Source of the DNA: a virus
Virus record (IMG/VR): IMGVR_UViG_3300036760_000689
Coordinates: 46,117-110,116 of that record
Length of the DNA stretch: 64,000 bases
Reading direction: 5' to 3' (one strand)
Shown: positions 51,987 through 59,466 of the stretch, piece by piece
Layout of the letters: each line of letters opens with the position of its first letter
Numbering within the stretch: the first letter of the stretch is position 1
Notes under the pieces: generated by a model
The model's database searches: none
The model's input: only the letters and a program-made list of their open reading frames with translations
What the model was told of the DNA's origin: nothing
Made by a program: the position numbers and the translations under genes

Positions 51987-52531
51987 GCCGGTTTCCTGTT
52001 TCTCAGGTACTCGCAGATCGCATGATAGTCATACCCCTTTCTGAGACACCAACTTTCGGGATGTTCTGATCCTTTATCCTTATTGTCTCTTTTGCAAGAG
52101 GTCAGATAATTCGTAGCGTCGTTCTTGCCCCCAAGCTCCAATGGCACCCAATGATCAATCGTGAGAAGTGCATCGCCCATTTTCGCGCCACAATATACAC
52201 ACTTAAATCCATCCTTTGACCAAATCCGTTGCTGCACCGATCCGGAAATCTCCCACCGTAGTTTCCGCTGGAAGATCTTCGCATTCCCAACCAGAATCTC
52301 CGGATCATCGCTCCGGTGAATGAAATCGCTCCACTCTTCGTCCGTCAGATCGATGAACGTCCAGTCGAGTCCTTTGTAGGCAACGGCGCTCGGCAACAGC
52401 AAAACCGCAGCGGCTCCGCCGCCACTCACCACAAGGCCGCTGATCTTCAGGAGTGATCCGATGTCGCCATACTGCACCGGCCTGTTCCGGAACTCCATCA
52501 GGTAGAAACGATCTCCGCTTGCACCACTCAT
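51983..52531 (-). CDS. HNH nuclease fused to an unknown N-terminal domain, 182 aa
   Basis: The ATG at 52531 follows GGAGGGTTAGTGAGG. Residues 1-~82 are not HNH-like: YLMEFRNRPVQYGDIGSLLK, then a Gly/Ala/Val-rich strand and TDEEWSDFIHRSDDPEILVG. The nuclease part starts near ~95 with CVYCGAKMGDAL, LTIDHWVPLELGG and SCKRDNKDKG. The fusion looks like an HNH module attached to a pre-existing small phage protein. The longer frame upstream is out of register with the overlapping 205-aa ORF. Confidence 0.72.
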   Translation of the reverse strand: MSGASGDRFYLMEFRNRPVQYGDIGSLLKISGLVVSGGGAAAVLLLPSAVAYKGLDWTFIDLTDEEWSDFIHRSDDPEILVGNAKIFQRKLRWEISGSVQQRIWSKDGFKCVYCGAKMGDALLTIDHWVPLELGGKNDATNYLTSCKRDNKDKGSEHPESWCLRKGYDYHAICEYLRNRKPA

Positions 52532-52922
52532 CCTCACTAACCCTCCATATGACGGTATGACCAACAATTCCAACGATGTTCTTAACATAATGGAGGGCAT
52601 TGCAAACCCGGCAAAGGACGTTGTATTGGAATCTGCATGCCTCATCCCGAATGATTTTTCTGTAAAGGGCCACGTTCGAATGCATTGCGCGAGCCTCTTT
52701 ATTTCCACCGCCGTTGATGTGATTGATTTCTAGGATCGCAATTACGTCACAATCGCATATGAAGCATCTAGGCCCTCCCAGGACTTTCATAGCCCCAACC
52801 CTGAGTCTTTGTCTTTGAGCCTTCCAATAAGTCCTATTGTAGAGAACGCGGTGGGTTTTCCTATATTCCCTCATGTAAAAACGCTGGTATTTTGTTCTTA
52901 TCTCCTTGTCCTTATTTGCCAT
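52305..52922 (-). CDS. HNH endonuclease reading into the next gene, 205 aa
   Basis: Residues 1-~125 form a normal small HNH protein: CFICDCDVIAILEINHINGG with the Asp/Asn-His site, and VLCRVCNALHYVKNIVG. No stop follows. The frame continues for ~80 residues through the body of the 182-aa gene in another frame, producing an Arg-rich tail without relatives. The original stop has probably been lost by the insertion or fusion next door. The functional part is likely complete. Confidence 0.68.
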   Translation of the reverse strand: MANKDKEIRTKYQRFYMREYRKTHRVLYNRTYWKAQRQRLRVGAMKVLGGPRCFICDCDVIAILEINHINGGGNKEARAMHSNVALYRKIIRDEACRFQYNVLCRVCNALHYVKNIVGIVGHTVIWRVSEDEWCKRRSFLPDGVPEQAGAVWRHRITPEDQRPCGEWRRSRCGFAVAERRCLQRTRLDVHRSDGRRVERFHSPER

Positions 52923-52968
52923 GCGCGTTAGGCGAGCCTTCCAAACTGGGGACGGGGGCTGGAAATGT

Positions 52969-53033
52969 GGGGATCACTTTTGAACCAACGACCTCTTGCA
53001 AAGAGTGTGCATGTAACCTCATCAGTGATCCCC
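52969..53033 (-). other. tRNA-like cruciform, 65 nt
   Basis: A perfect 10-bp outer stem GGGGATCACT/AGTGATCCCC encloses a D-loop-like GAGGTTACATGC, a hairpin CTCTT-TGC-AAGAG at anticodon position, and GGTTCAAAA like a T loop. The T stem cannot pair and no CCA follows, so it is not a functional canonical tRNA. A degenerate tRNA, a tRNA mimic or a regulatory hairpin are the choices. Confidence 0.4.
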
Positions 53034-53133
53034 ATATTTGCTCATGTGCGTTCCCCGATTAGCATGACGCTCGGACCATGCCCACGCGCGGGGGGAAGAT
53101 GTCGGGCCGATGAAGGATTTGGGTCGGATTCTG

Positions 53134-53541
53134 TTATTCGATAACTGGGAGCCAACTACCGTCTTCTGTCCTGACGACCTTTTTTGAGCGATTGAGGGCG
53201 GAATACAGGGTAACCAGAGGCTTTTTACCTCCCACCTGATATCCCCGTCCGTTCAATGCTGCTGAGATTTCTGCCGTTTTCATTGCCTGGTCTTTCGACA
53301 TTACTTCCCAAGCTCTATCAGCCAAACTGATCCTCACGTTCCTTAACGATGGCGGTGAAACCAGTCTTGAATTCTCTAACGGTAGCCGATCCTTCGAGGC
53401 GGCCAAAATCTTGGTTGCTTTCTGGATATCGCTCGTAATCCGCCTCACCTGTGATTGTAGTTTTAGGGCCGCTTCAATCGTTTTGCTCAGATCCGAGCGT
53501 TTATCCTTCAGCAACTCGATTACGTTATCTAAGGTCTGCAT
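53134..53541 (-). CDS. Winged-helix-like DNA-binding protein, 135 aa
   Basis: The N-terminal ~60 residues are a coiled coil (LLKDKRSDLSKTIEAALKLQ). The C-terminal ~70 show a winged-helix pattern: ADRAWEVMSKDQAMKTAEIS, then ALNGRGYQVGGKKPLVTLYS and RTEDGSWLPV. A regulator is likely. A sigma70-like promoter lies just upstream with a very short leader. Confidence 0.65.
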   Translation of the reverse strand: MQTLDNVIELLKDKRSDLSKTIEAALKLQSQVRRITSDIQKATKILAASKDRLPLENSRLVSPPSLRNVRISLADRAWEVMSKDQAMKTAEISAALNGRGYQVGGKKPLVTLYSALNRSKKVVRTEDGSWLPVIE

Positions 53542-53558
53542 GACAACTCCCGATTGTC

Positions 53559-53587
53559 TTTTTACAACGATTAGAATTTCATGTCAA
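53559..53587 (-). promoter_or_regulatory. Sigma70-like promoter for the 135-aa gene
   Basis: On the minus strand TTGACA, 17 bp, TAAAAA. It lies 18 bp from the start codon, so the leader is only long enough for the Shine-Dalgarno (GGGAG). Confidence 0.6.
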
Positions 53588-53601
53588 CAAGAATCTTGCG
53601 C

Positions 53602-53925
53602 CTATTCGTTTTTTCTTGGTCTGCCTCGTCTTCCTGGGTGCTTCGCGGCCTTCAGCGTCTTCCAATAATAATCAAAGGCCCGTTCTTTTTTGCAGGTCCG
53701 GCATACCCTGATTTTGTACTTTCCGCGCATGTAAGAACCAACATTATCACCATCATAGGGATGACCCTTGGGGCAGGATCTTTTTTCCGCGTTCGGCAAA
53801 TTTCCTTTATACCCTCGATTCTTTCGCCTGCATGTCAGGCATTGCCCATCACGGGTCATATTCTTTCGTATCAGCCGATGACCGTGGCAACAGGTTCTAC
53901 GTTCTTGTTTCTTTGTCAATGGCAT
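53602..53925 (-). CDS. Zinc-knuckle protein with two CxxGH repeats, 107 aa
   Basis: Two similar units each have C-x-x-GH followed by an Asn/Thr stretch and CRTC or CLTC: CCHGHRLIRKN-x(9)-CLTCRRKN and CPKGHPYDGDN-x(13)-CRTCKKE. A basic tail follows. The pattern resembles DNA-binding zinc units found on HNH homing proteins, without a nuclease core. It overlaps the 66-aa gene by 29 bp. Confidence 0.65.
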   Translation of the reverse strand: MPLTKKQERRTCCHGHRLIRKNMTRDGQCLTCRRKNRGYKGNLPNAEKRSCPKGHPYDGDNVGSYMRGKYKIRVCRTCKKERAFDYYWKTLKAAKHPGRRGRPRKNE

Positions 53926-54100
53926 TTATTTTCTCGACGGAATCGATGATGATGATCAACTCATTTTCCTGTCCTACGGTAATCCTCACACCCCTGTCGC
54001 TGTACTGCCTGATCATCTGCAATTGCGACTTGTTCAAGGGGCTGGTCGGAACCAAATGGATCTCCGCCAGTTTTTCTTCCAACTTGAAAATCACTTGCAT
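53897..54100 (-). CDS. Unknown small protein, 66 aa
   Basis: I start at the ATG giving MQVIFKLEEKLAEIHLVPTS, with GGAG upstream. It is beta/helix mixed with an acidic strand (NELIIIIDSVEKIN). It is in a tightly packed early block. Not recognised. Confidence 0.5.
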   Translation of the reverse strand: MQVIFKLEEKLAEIHLVPTSPLNKSQLQMIRQYSDRGVRITVGQENELIIIIDSVEKINAIDKETRT

Positions 54101-54130
54101 ATTTGTTCTAACTCCCATACGTGTGCGTGA

Positions 54131-54478
54131 CTATGTCGGTTCGCCTCGAGAATCTGGAACATTATCGTAGGCATCGATAATGTCCCTTAATCGCGCCAAA
54201 AGCATTCCCCGGATCTCTTGCTTTCGGACTGCCTTTGTGGCTTGGGTTACATATTGGTCTACCTCTTCGAGGCGGCTGCCGATTGCGATATTAAGATTGC
54301 AGGATGCAGAAAAACACATGCCGACTGTCCCTGGGTAGGATGCAAATAATATCCTTCCATCCGGGAGAAACATAAACCATTGAGCTACTAGGCATAGTCG
54401 GTCGGGCGTTGACTTCCAGCCCGTCCAATAGAGTCGGTAGCCCTTGTATGTGATTCCAATCGCCTGATCACGTTTCAT
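54131..54478 (-). CDS. Unknown early protein, 115 aa
   Basis: A 115-aa protein with an aromatic N-terminus (IGITYKGYRLYWTGWKSTPD) and a basic helical C-terminus (MLLARLRDIIDAYDNV). It overlaps the 292-aa gene stop by 4 bp. Function unknown. Confidence 0.5.
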   Translation of the reverse strand: MKRDQAIGITYKGYRLYWTGWKSTPDRLCLVAQWFMFLPDGRILFASYPGTVGMCFSASCNLNIAIGSRLEEVDQYVTQATKAVRKQEIRGMLLARLRDIIDAYDNVPDSRGEPT

Positions 54479-55353
54479 GCCGCTCTCAATTGATGCTTGT
54501 TTGCCACCCTTTCAAGGGTAACCTCGTCAAATTTGCAAAGAAGGATGTGGGCCGCGACCTGATCGCCTTCAACATATCTCCAGTGGCTTTCCGGATGGAT
54601 GCAGAGCGACAATGTTGTTTCGACCCAAATATCCTTTTCCAGTTTGACGATTCCGATCCGTCTCCCTTTCCGAACGCGGTACATCATGTCTGGAGTCTTC
54701 TTACTCGGAATATCGATAAAACCATTCCCCATGAATTTAGCATATTCGTCGCTTCCCAGAATGTCCTCAAGAAGTCTCTCGCCTTTGCTTACTGCAACGG
54801 CCTTCACCTTGGCGGCAGTTCTGCATCTGGCGGCTTCGGCCAAACAATCCTCTTCCATCCCCTGATTGAGGACCGCGATATTTGCTCGTGAAACTTGCGG
54901 GATGGATTCAACGGCAGAATAAGTAAATCGAATTCCCTTGAGGTCCTGGTTCAGGCCATTGATGATTCCCTGATAGAATGGGATACCGCCTTCTAGAATA
55001 ATCTGGTTAAGTTGTTGCGTGTATAGGTTTCCGATCATTTGCATCCGTTCCTCATAGTATCGGTCGGCCGGATACGAATAATCTCCGAGGTCGTTCGTTG
55101 TGATTTCATATCCATAGGTACTCAACGGATAAGAATCGAATTGGACGGTCCCCGTTGTACCGCCAGCGAGACCATGGTCAATGCCCCAATTCTCACCGCC
55201 AACGTCTATCGATCCTGTGTCTCCAAAGGCAAAAGTCGTAAATGTCGGATATCTTATGGTCGGATATAAGGGATAGATTACCATCCTAATCCTCTTCGTG
55301 CGATCGCAAGGATTTATTACGGTTTTCACCAACGATTTGTAGGGACCCACCAC
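54475..55353 (-). CDS. Unknown protein, 292 aa (alternative ATG gives 269 aa)
   Basis: The frame begins at a GTG 3 bp after the previous stop. An ATG 23 codons in (MVIYPLYPTIRYPTF) is an alternative. Features: a Gly/Thr-rich strand region (GGTTGTVQFDSYPLSTYGYE), helical middle with EEDCLAEAARCRTAAKVKAV, and an acidic C-terminus (WRYVEGDQVAAHILLCKFDE). It is not recognised. A capsid- or tail-linked role cannot be excluded. Confidence 0.5.
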   Translation of the reverse strand: MVGPYKSLVKTVINPCDRTKRIRMVIYPLYPTIRYPTFTTFAFGDTGSIDVGGENWGIDHGLAGGTTGTVQFDSYPLSTYGYEITTNDLGDYSYPADRYYEERMQMIGNLYTQQLNQIILEGGIPFYQGIINGLNQDLKGIRFTYSAVESIPQVSRANIAVLNQGMEEDCLAEAARCRTAAKVKAVAVSKGERLLEDILGSDEYAKFMGNGFIDIPSKKTPDMMYRVRKGRRIGIVKLEKDIWVETTLSLCIHPESHWRYVEGDQVAAHILLCKFDEVTLERVANKHQLRAA

Positions 55354-55355
55354 GG

Positions 55356-55610
55356 TTATCCGCCGGCCACCATCGGCATTCCGACGATTCTCTCTGCGTA
55401 GGGATCGAAAACATAGAGGCGTTCTCCTTTGGTACCGCCTTTGTTCATCCTGTAGAAAAGCATGTTATCTTTCAACGCCTTCTTGAAAGCTTCCTCCGCG
55501 GCCGCAACTTGTTTGGCATCTGTGCTGTCCCACTCCATTTTCAGATCACCAGATTCCGGATCCATGATTCTCATCTCGCACTTTTCGTTAATTTTGGTGG
55601 TTTCTTGCAT
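55356..55610 (-). CDS. Unknown small protein, 84 aa
   Basis: Residues ~1-30 are charged and ~30-84 contain helical AKQVAAAEEAFKKALKDNML and a beta end (GERLYVFDPYAERIVGMP). It follows a promoter-like element and ends 3 bp before the 292-aa frame. The function is unknown. Confidence 0.55.
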   Translation of the reverse strand: MQETTKINEKCEMRIMDPESGDLKMEWDSTDAKQVAAAEEAFKKALKDNMLFYRMNKGGTKGERLYVFDPYAERIVGMPMVAGG

Positions 55611-55633
55611 TTCGGCTTCTCCTCGATTTTTTC

Positions 55634-55663
55634 ATTGTGCCACAGTTTGACTGCGTTTGTCTA
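55634..55663 (-). promoter_or_regulatory. Sigma70-like promoter for the 84-aa gene
   Basis: Minus-strand TAGACA, 18 bp, CACAAT, 24 bp before the start codon. The -35 is one base off consensus, and spacing is acceptable. Confidence 0.45.
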
Positions 55664-55675
55664 CTGAACTTATTT

Positions 55676-55945
55676 CTACTTGATAATATCGTCCTCGAAC
55701 CAACAACAAATGAAAAAGGAGAACCCAACAGTCAAAGAGGCTGACAGATTGTACAGACGAAACCCCGGATCATGTGGGACGCAATCGCTGAGTGACGGAT
55801 TATAAAACCTAAGACGCACAGGAATCATGTCTCTGATCTCGATCCATTTGGAGCGAGGCACCATCAAACATAATTGCCCGTTTACCATCCTTAATTCTTC
55901 GGTCGCCTCAGTTGCTTTGATCCATATATCCCTTGCTGTTGCCAC
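55676..55945 (-). CDS. Unknown protein, 89 aa
   Basis: It begins at a GTG with GGTGAT upstream (ATARDIWIKATEATEELRMV). The middle is basic and beta-like (VRLRFYNPSLSDCVPHDPGF), and a hydrophobic strand (VGFSFFICCWF) near the C-terminus may insert in or contact a membrane. Not recognised. Confidence 0.45.
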   Translation of the reverse strand: MATARDIWIKATEATEELRMVNGQLCLMVPRSKWIEIRDMIPVRLRFYNPSLSDCVPHDPGFRLYNLSASLTVGFSFFICCWFEDDIIK

Positions 55946-55968
55946 AAATCACCAGGTTGGAATTATTT

Positions 55969-56172
55969 CTACGTACTCCCCGACAGGGAAACGTTTTTCA
56001 CCACAAGAACTCGCGCCAGATCCCTGTTATCGACAAGGGCCGTCGCGCCGATGGCATGAAAGTAGTACCGATTCCCTGTCACGCTGCCAAAAGTTTGGAA
56101 CGGTTTCCGGCCCAGATAGACTACGCGCGTTTTCTCTTTCTCATCCTTCCTTTTGTCCCCGCAACAACCCAT
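55969..56172 (-). CDS. Small basic protein, 67 aa
   Basis: The sequence has VVYLGRKPFQTFGSVTGNRY, then ALVDNRDLARVLVVKNVSL. The YLG-R-x-F...VTG-x-x-Y pattern is shared by short phage proteins related to a head-closure or tail-assembly group. Start overlaps the end of the DUF1360-like gene by 32 bp. Confidence 0.55.
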   Translation of the reverse strand: MGCCGDKRKDEKEKTRVVYLGRKPFQTFGSVTGNRYYFHAIGATALVDNRDLARVLVVKNVSLSGST

Positions 56173-56431
56173 AAAGCGCCTCGATGAGCAGAGTCCCTGC
56201 CGATAGCGATAGCCAGGTAAGAACCAACGTTTTCCCCCATTGGCGGTTTAGGTAGGTCGCCACCGGCAGGGACACCCAAATGCTACTGCATCCCACACAG
56301 TCCATTAGGTTTCCCAACATGCCACGCCCGAGCCGTCTGCGCGTTCGCAGAATGATATCCCATGGCCCATCCTCATAAGCCAACATGTGGCAAACACGCC
56401 AGACAGCCAGGCACCCGAGAATGAACTGCAT
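56141..56431 (-). CDS. DUF1360-like membrane protein, 96 aa
   Basis: Start ATG is preceded by GGAGGAGCCTTG. Residues ~1-20 form a membrane segment (FILGCLAVWRVCHMLAYEDG). LMDCVGCSSIWVSLPVATYL is the family hallmark, and two more hydrophobic helices close the protein. DUF1360 proteins (YjcA-like) are found in phages. The function is unknown. Confidence 0.7.
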   Translation of the reverse strand: MQFILGCLAVWRVCHMLAYEDGPWDIILRTRRRLGRGMLGNLMDCVGCSSIWVSLPVATYLNRQWGKTLVLTWLSLSAGTLLIEALYGLLRGQKEG

Positions 56432-56739
56432 CAAGGCTCCTCCGATTGCCCTAGCACCGGCATGGGGGAGCGCGGAATGACCCCTCCTTGCATTCCCGGA
56501 ATGGGATGCTGCCTCGACTGCCAACAGGCTGCGATTGCAGCGGCAATTGCCGTGACCAATGCATCCCTGTTTTGATCAAGAAATCTTCCCATCTTTCTTG
56601 CCAACTCATCCGCAACCGTCCTGATTGCTACGGTTTCGACTTTTTCCAGGGCATGACTGAAATACAAACCCATCTGCGCTTCATGGGCATTCAGCCAATT
56701 CGCTACTGCCCGCTCAAACGCCTCGTCATATTCGCCCAT
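56431..56739 (-). CDS. Helical protein, 102 aa
   Basis: Start at the ATG after GAAGGGTGAGAAA. The frame is a helical bundle-like sequence (EAFERAVANWLNAHEAQMGL and ALVTAIAAAIAACWQSRQHP) with a Pro-rich C-terminus. TGATG links it to the DUF1360-like gene. Unknown role. Confidence 0.55.
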   Translation of the reverse strand: MGEYDEAFERAVANWLNAHEAQMGLYFSHALEKVETVAIRTVADELARKMGRFLDQNRDALVTAIAAAIAACWQSRQHPIPGMQGGVIPRSPMPVLGQSEEP

Positions 56740-56744
56740 TTTTC

Positions 56745-56957
56745 TCACCCTTCGGGGATGATATCAATGAATTCCCCTCGGTTTTGCCTACTGCACCTAT
56801 GACAGAGGTTGAATTTATGACTACGTTTCCAACTGATAGGGCAGTCCTGGTGAGCGATCTTTTCATAGAGTTTCCGGCACCATGCACAGTAGTGATAGTG
56901 GAATTGCGCGTGGTGCCATTGCCTGCTGGGGAGAAGATGGATCAATCTTGGTTTCAT
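56745..56957 (-). CDS. Zinc-knuckle small protein, 70 aa
   Basis: Cys/His pairs occur as YHYCAWCRKL and FNLCHRCSRQ, a zinc ribbon. The protein is basic with several His residues. It overlaps both neighbours by 4 bp. Probably binds nucleic acid. Specific function unknown. Confidence 0.55.
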   Translation of the reverse strand: MKPRLIHLLPSRQWHHAQFHYHYCAWCRKLYEKIAHQDCPISWKRSHKFNLCHRCSRQNRGEFIDIIPEG

Positions 56958-57139
56958 ATCAGCAGATCTTCATTTTTCGTACCCCGGATTTCAAGAGGCC
57001 ATGCCCTGCCCCATTTGGGCATGACTCTCCAAAACCGACCGTCTGGCATCCTGAAAATCTTGAAGAGTTTCGTTTCCCAAAGTACTACAGCTCCACTCTT
57101 CAGGACATCTTGCCACTCGGTCATGTTTCGGATTGACAT
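56954..57139 (-). CDS. Unknown small protein, 61 aa
   Basis: I start at the ATG inside GAGGAGATG (57139), since the upstream start would be TTG. WQDVLKSGAVVLWETKLFKI is followed by a strand-rich end (FWRVMPKWGRAWPLEIRGTK). Not recognised. Confidence 0.5.
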   Translation of the reverse strand: MSIRNMTEWQDVLKSGAVVLWETKLFKIFRMPDGRFWRVMPKWGRAWPLEIRGTKNEDLLI

Positions 57140-57143
57140 CTCC

Positions 57144-57524
57144 TCAGATTGCAACACGCCCAATCTTCCTCAGGAGCATCTTGTTTGACTGGGAAATCAA
57201 TGCCGAAGCAGCCATCTTCTTTGCACCCCGCTTCGAGATGGGACGCGGCCGACTGTAACCCGGAGATCTGCCCCGCCATAAACGCCACGCACGCACGGCT
57301 GCGGTTAGAATTCCAGCGTTGGACGAGACGTCAGTCGGCATCCTCTTGCTGACTCCTGGCCATAGGCCCTTGGCGTCCAGGATCACAAAGATTGTGAAAT
57401 TGCCGAGGACGCCATAATGGATGTCGAATGTCTTGTCCTTCAAATCCACATCTCTATGCATGCGTTCCCGCTCGGGAAGCAGGGCAAGAAAGTCATCCCT
57501 GTTCATTTTTGACAACTGAGACAT
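57144..57524 (-). CDS. Unknown early protein, 126 aa
   Basis: The ATG is preceded by AAAGGAGATTGC. Residues ~1-40 (KMNRDDFLALLPERERMHRD) are helical. The middle is beta-like (NFTIFVILDAKGLWPGVSKR) and the C-terminus is basic. The longer frame back to 57683 would overlap the KTSC gene. Function unknown. Confidence 0.55.
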   Translation of the reverse strand: MSQLSKMNRDDFLALLPERERMHRDVDLKDKTFDIHYGVLGNFTIFVILDAKGLWPGVSKRMPTDVSSNAGILTAAVRAWRLWRGRSPGYSRPRPISKRGAKKMAASALISQSNKMLLRKIGRVAI

Positions 57525-57538
57525 GCAATCTCCTTTAT

Positions 57539-57757
57539 CTATTCCTTCCTGAAAGCGTGGTTCTTTTTCAGATACCATACATACTTCCCTTTGGACTCCG
57601 CATGGACGAACGACTGCCATTCCTCCAGACTGACATCCAGATAGACGTAGACATTTTCCCCGCCATGGAACTTGACGGAGCACTCACGCCTCGCTTCATC
57701 ATACTGGATTGCGGCCACATTGCTGCTGCCGTAGACTGGCATCCAACCATTGGACAT
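57539..57757 (-). CDS. KTSC-domain protein, 72 aa
   Basis: The order SSNVAAIQYDEARRECSVKF, HGGENVYVYLDVSLEEWQSF and HAESKGKYVWYLKKNH fits the KTSC fold: a small beta domain named after its conserved K-T-S-C residues, here with the final K...Y...F variation. It overlaps the helix-turn-helix gene by 1 bp. KTSC proteins are frequent in phages. Activity unknown. Confidence 0.8.
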   Translation of the reverse strand: MSNGWMPVYGSSNVAAIQYDEARRECSVKFHGGENVYVYLDVSLEEWQSFVHAESKGKYVWYLKKNHAFRKE

Positions 57758-57957
57758 TATTTCTCCTCCTGCAATTCTCCCGCGATATTAAGACTGATGG
57801 ACCAGATCAGCTTTGCCGTCGCACAGGGGATTGGATGCCTACCCTTGATCCAACGCCAGACGGTCTCTGGCCTGACACCGATCTGGCGGGACAACTCCCC
57901 CTGGGACATTCCCAGTTTTGCCAAAATCTGACGCAACTCTTCTCCGGTCATTATCAT
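57757..57957 (-). CDS. Helix-turn-helix regulator (XRE type), 66 aa
   Basis: ELRQILAKLGMSQGELSRQI followed by VRPETVWRWIKGRHPIP is a classic XRE helix-turn-helix with the recognition helix at ~28-38. It is short, consisting of the DNA-binding domain plus a C-terminal helix. Its place in the early block suggests a repressor or middle-gene switch. Confidence 0.8.
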   Translation of the reverse strand: MIMTGEELRQILAKLGMSQGELSRQIGVRPETVWRWIKGRHPIPCATAKLIWSISLNIAGELQEEK

Positions 57958-58010
57958 AAAGCCACCTTTGCCTCTTTATTGACTCGATCTAGGCCATCCA
58001 CCCGCGAATC

Positions 58011-58763
58011 TTACGCAATGATCGTGACCTTCGGCCCGGTGGACTTCACGATCCGCTCCCAGAGGAAGTCCCTGATCTTGGTGATGGCTTCGAGTTTCCA
58101 TTGACCGCCATCGGCCTCAAACAGGGCGATCGAAGGCAATGCGTCCTTTTGTCCGCGCACCCGCACAATGAAAAGGCTCTGCGGTTGTGCGATCTCCCGG
58201 AATGTCCGGTAAGGAGACAGAATCACCGGATTAGGAACCTGAGCCTCTGCCACGGTAGCAACTCCGGTCCTAGCAACGATGGCCTGTTTCATGCCGTCAT
58301 CGTGGGACTCCAAAACCTGTTCGGTTTTAATCATGGAGAAGAGCCGCAGCAACTTATCTCGATCGTCACTCTCGACGAACAGTGCTTGCAACTTCACGAT
58401 GAACTCCTCGTGACCGTAGTAAGTTCCGAAGTTAAAGGTCTTGCCGATGATATCCTCGCATCCGGCCTGACATAGGACATCGCGTTGACGCGCAGCCCCA
58501 TAGAGTGGACTCAGCAAGCGCACCTCATTGTGACTCAATACCTGGATGATCCGACGCTCTCCGCTCGGATCTTCTTCGTTATAGGCCACGTACTCGCAGA
58601 ATCCGGTCAGGGTGTTGACCTCAAGCGTTTCCGGTTGGGGGAGCTTCTTCACCGGGAGCATGTTCAGTGGGCGTGTACTGAATTCGTTTCCTGCTGCGTC
58701 CTTGAGAATAAGCGTTTTGACGCCGTTCTGGATTTCGTTTATAAGTCGTTCAGTTGCCTCCAT
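58011..58763 (-). CDS. YfdQ/DUF2303-like protein, 250 aa
   Basis: Sequence includes LINEIQNGVKTLILKDAAGN, VLSHNEVRLLSPLYGAARQR and FIVKLQALFVESDDRDKLLR, a layout like phage YfdQ (DUF2303) proteins found in early blocks. ATGGAGG overlaps the previous gene. The role in infection is unknown. The similarity is from memory of the family's pattern. Confidence 0.5.
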   Translation of the reverse strand: MEATERLINEIQNGVKTLILKDAAGNEFSTRPLNMLPVKKLPQPETLEVNTLTGFCEYVAYNEEDPSGERRIIQVLSHNEVRLLSPLYGAARQRDVLCQAGCEDIIGKTFNFGTYYGHEEFIVKLQALFVESDDRDKLLRLFSMIKTEQVLESHDDGMKQAIVARTGVATVAEAQVPNPVILSPYRTFREIAQPQSLFIVRVRGQKDALPSIALFEADGGQWKLEAITKIRDFLWERIVKSTGPKVTIIA

Positions 58764-59124
58764 CTTTCATCTCTCCAGTCTGTATGTTGACCACTGTCGC
58801 GCGAGGGCCAACCTGATCAAACATTTGTTTTTGGGCAGGGTTATGTTCCACGGCGATCGCACGACCGCCGCGCTTCCCGAAGGAGAACATCGTCCCGATT
58901 GGCTTAGTGGATCCGATCTTGCTGTCCACCGATACGCCGACCATGGCGAAGTTCCGGTTCTCGTCGGGTTTGATCTTGACTAAAATTGAGATCGATCGCA
59001 CGGCGGTCGCCTCGGTATTCAGGTCAAGAATATCGTTGTTGACTCTCTCCAGTTCACGCTCAAACAGTTCTTCGACCGCGCCACCGGCCATTGTGGTTAA
59101 GGTAACGGCTTGTTCTTCACTCAC
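58750..59124 (-). CDS. Unknown early protein, 124 aa
   Basis: GTG start preceded by AAGGAGGAGATC, an ideal spacing. The frame's upstream extension is not needed. VEELFERELERVNNDILDLN is helical, followed by a beta domain (VRSISILVKIKPDENRNFAM and GTMFSFGKRGGRAIAVEHNP). This combination occurs in small phage proteins linked to DUF2303 genes. Unknown. Confidence 0.55.
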   Translation of the reverse strand: MSEEQAVTLTTMAGGAVEELFERELERVNNDILDLNTEATAVRSISILVKIKPDENRNFAMVGVSVDSKIGSTKPIGTMFSFGKRGGRAIAVEHNPAQKQMFDQVGPRATVVNIQTGEMKDGGN

Positions 59125-59305
59125 GATCTCCTCCTTCATCTGGTTCGGGTGACTCTGCAATCAATAAATAGGTTTCGTTGGACCTTGCGTCAAGATGGAC
59201 AACTCCATGATGTGGGAAAAATTGTTTGTGCTGTTGAGCAAAATATTCTGAAAGAAACTCCCTCAGGCAACTACCGCAACGCCATCGCCGTGTGTTCTCA
59301 TCCAC
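59117..59305 (-). CDS. Zinc-finger small protein, 62 aa
   Basis: It begins at a GTG with GGAG at 7 bases. CGSCLREFLSEYFAQQHKQF is a C2-x-H zinc-finger-like unit. A strand and acidic C-terminus follow. It overlaps the 124-aa gene by 8 bp. The 161 bp upstream hold no gene I trust. Confidence 0.55.
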   Translation of the reverse strand: MDENTRRWRCGSCLREFLSEYFAQQHKQFFPHHGVVHLDARSNETYLLIAESPEPDEGGDRE

Positions 59306-59466
59306 CGCAATGCTCCAGGGGGCGACGGAGAGGACCCCGGATGGACATCAATTCGGCGCTTCCCACGAACGGTATAGGCGGGGAGTCACCCCCTATAAAC
59401 CCGAGTGCAGAATACGCGATTGATTGCACCGTTTCCCAGTCCTCCCCGTCATATGTTTACGTGTTT

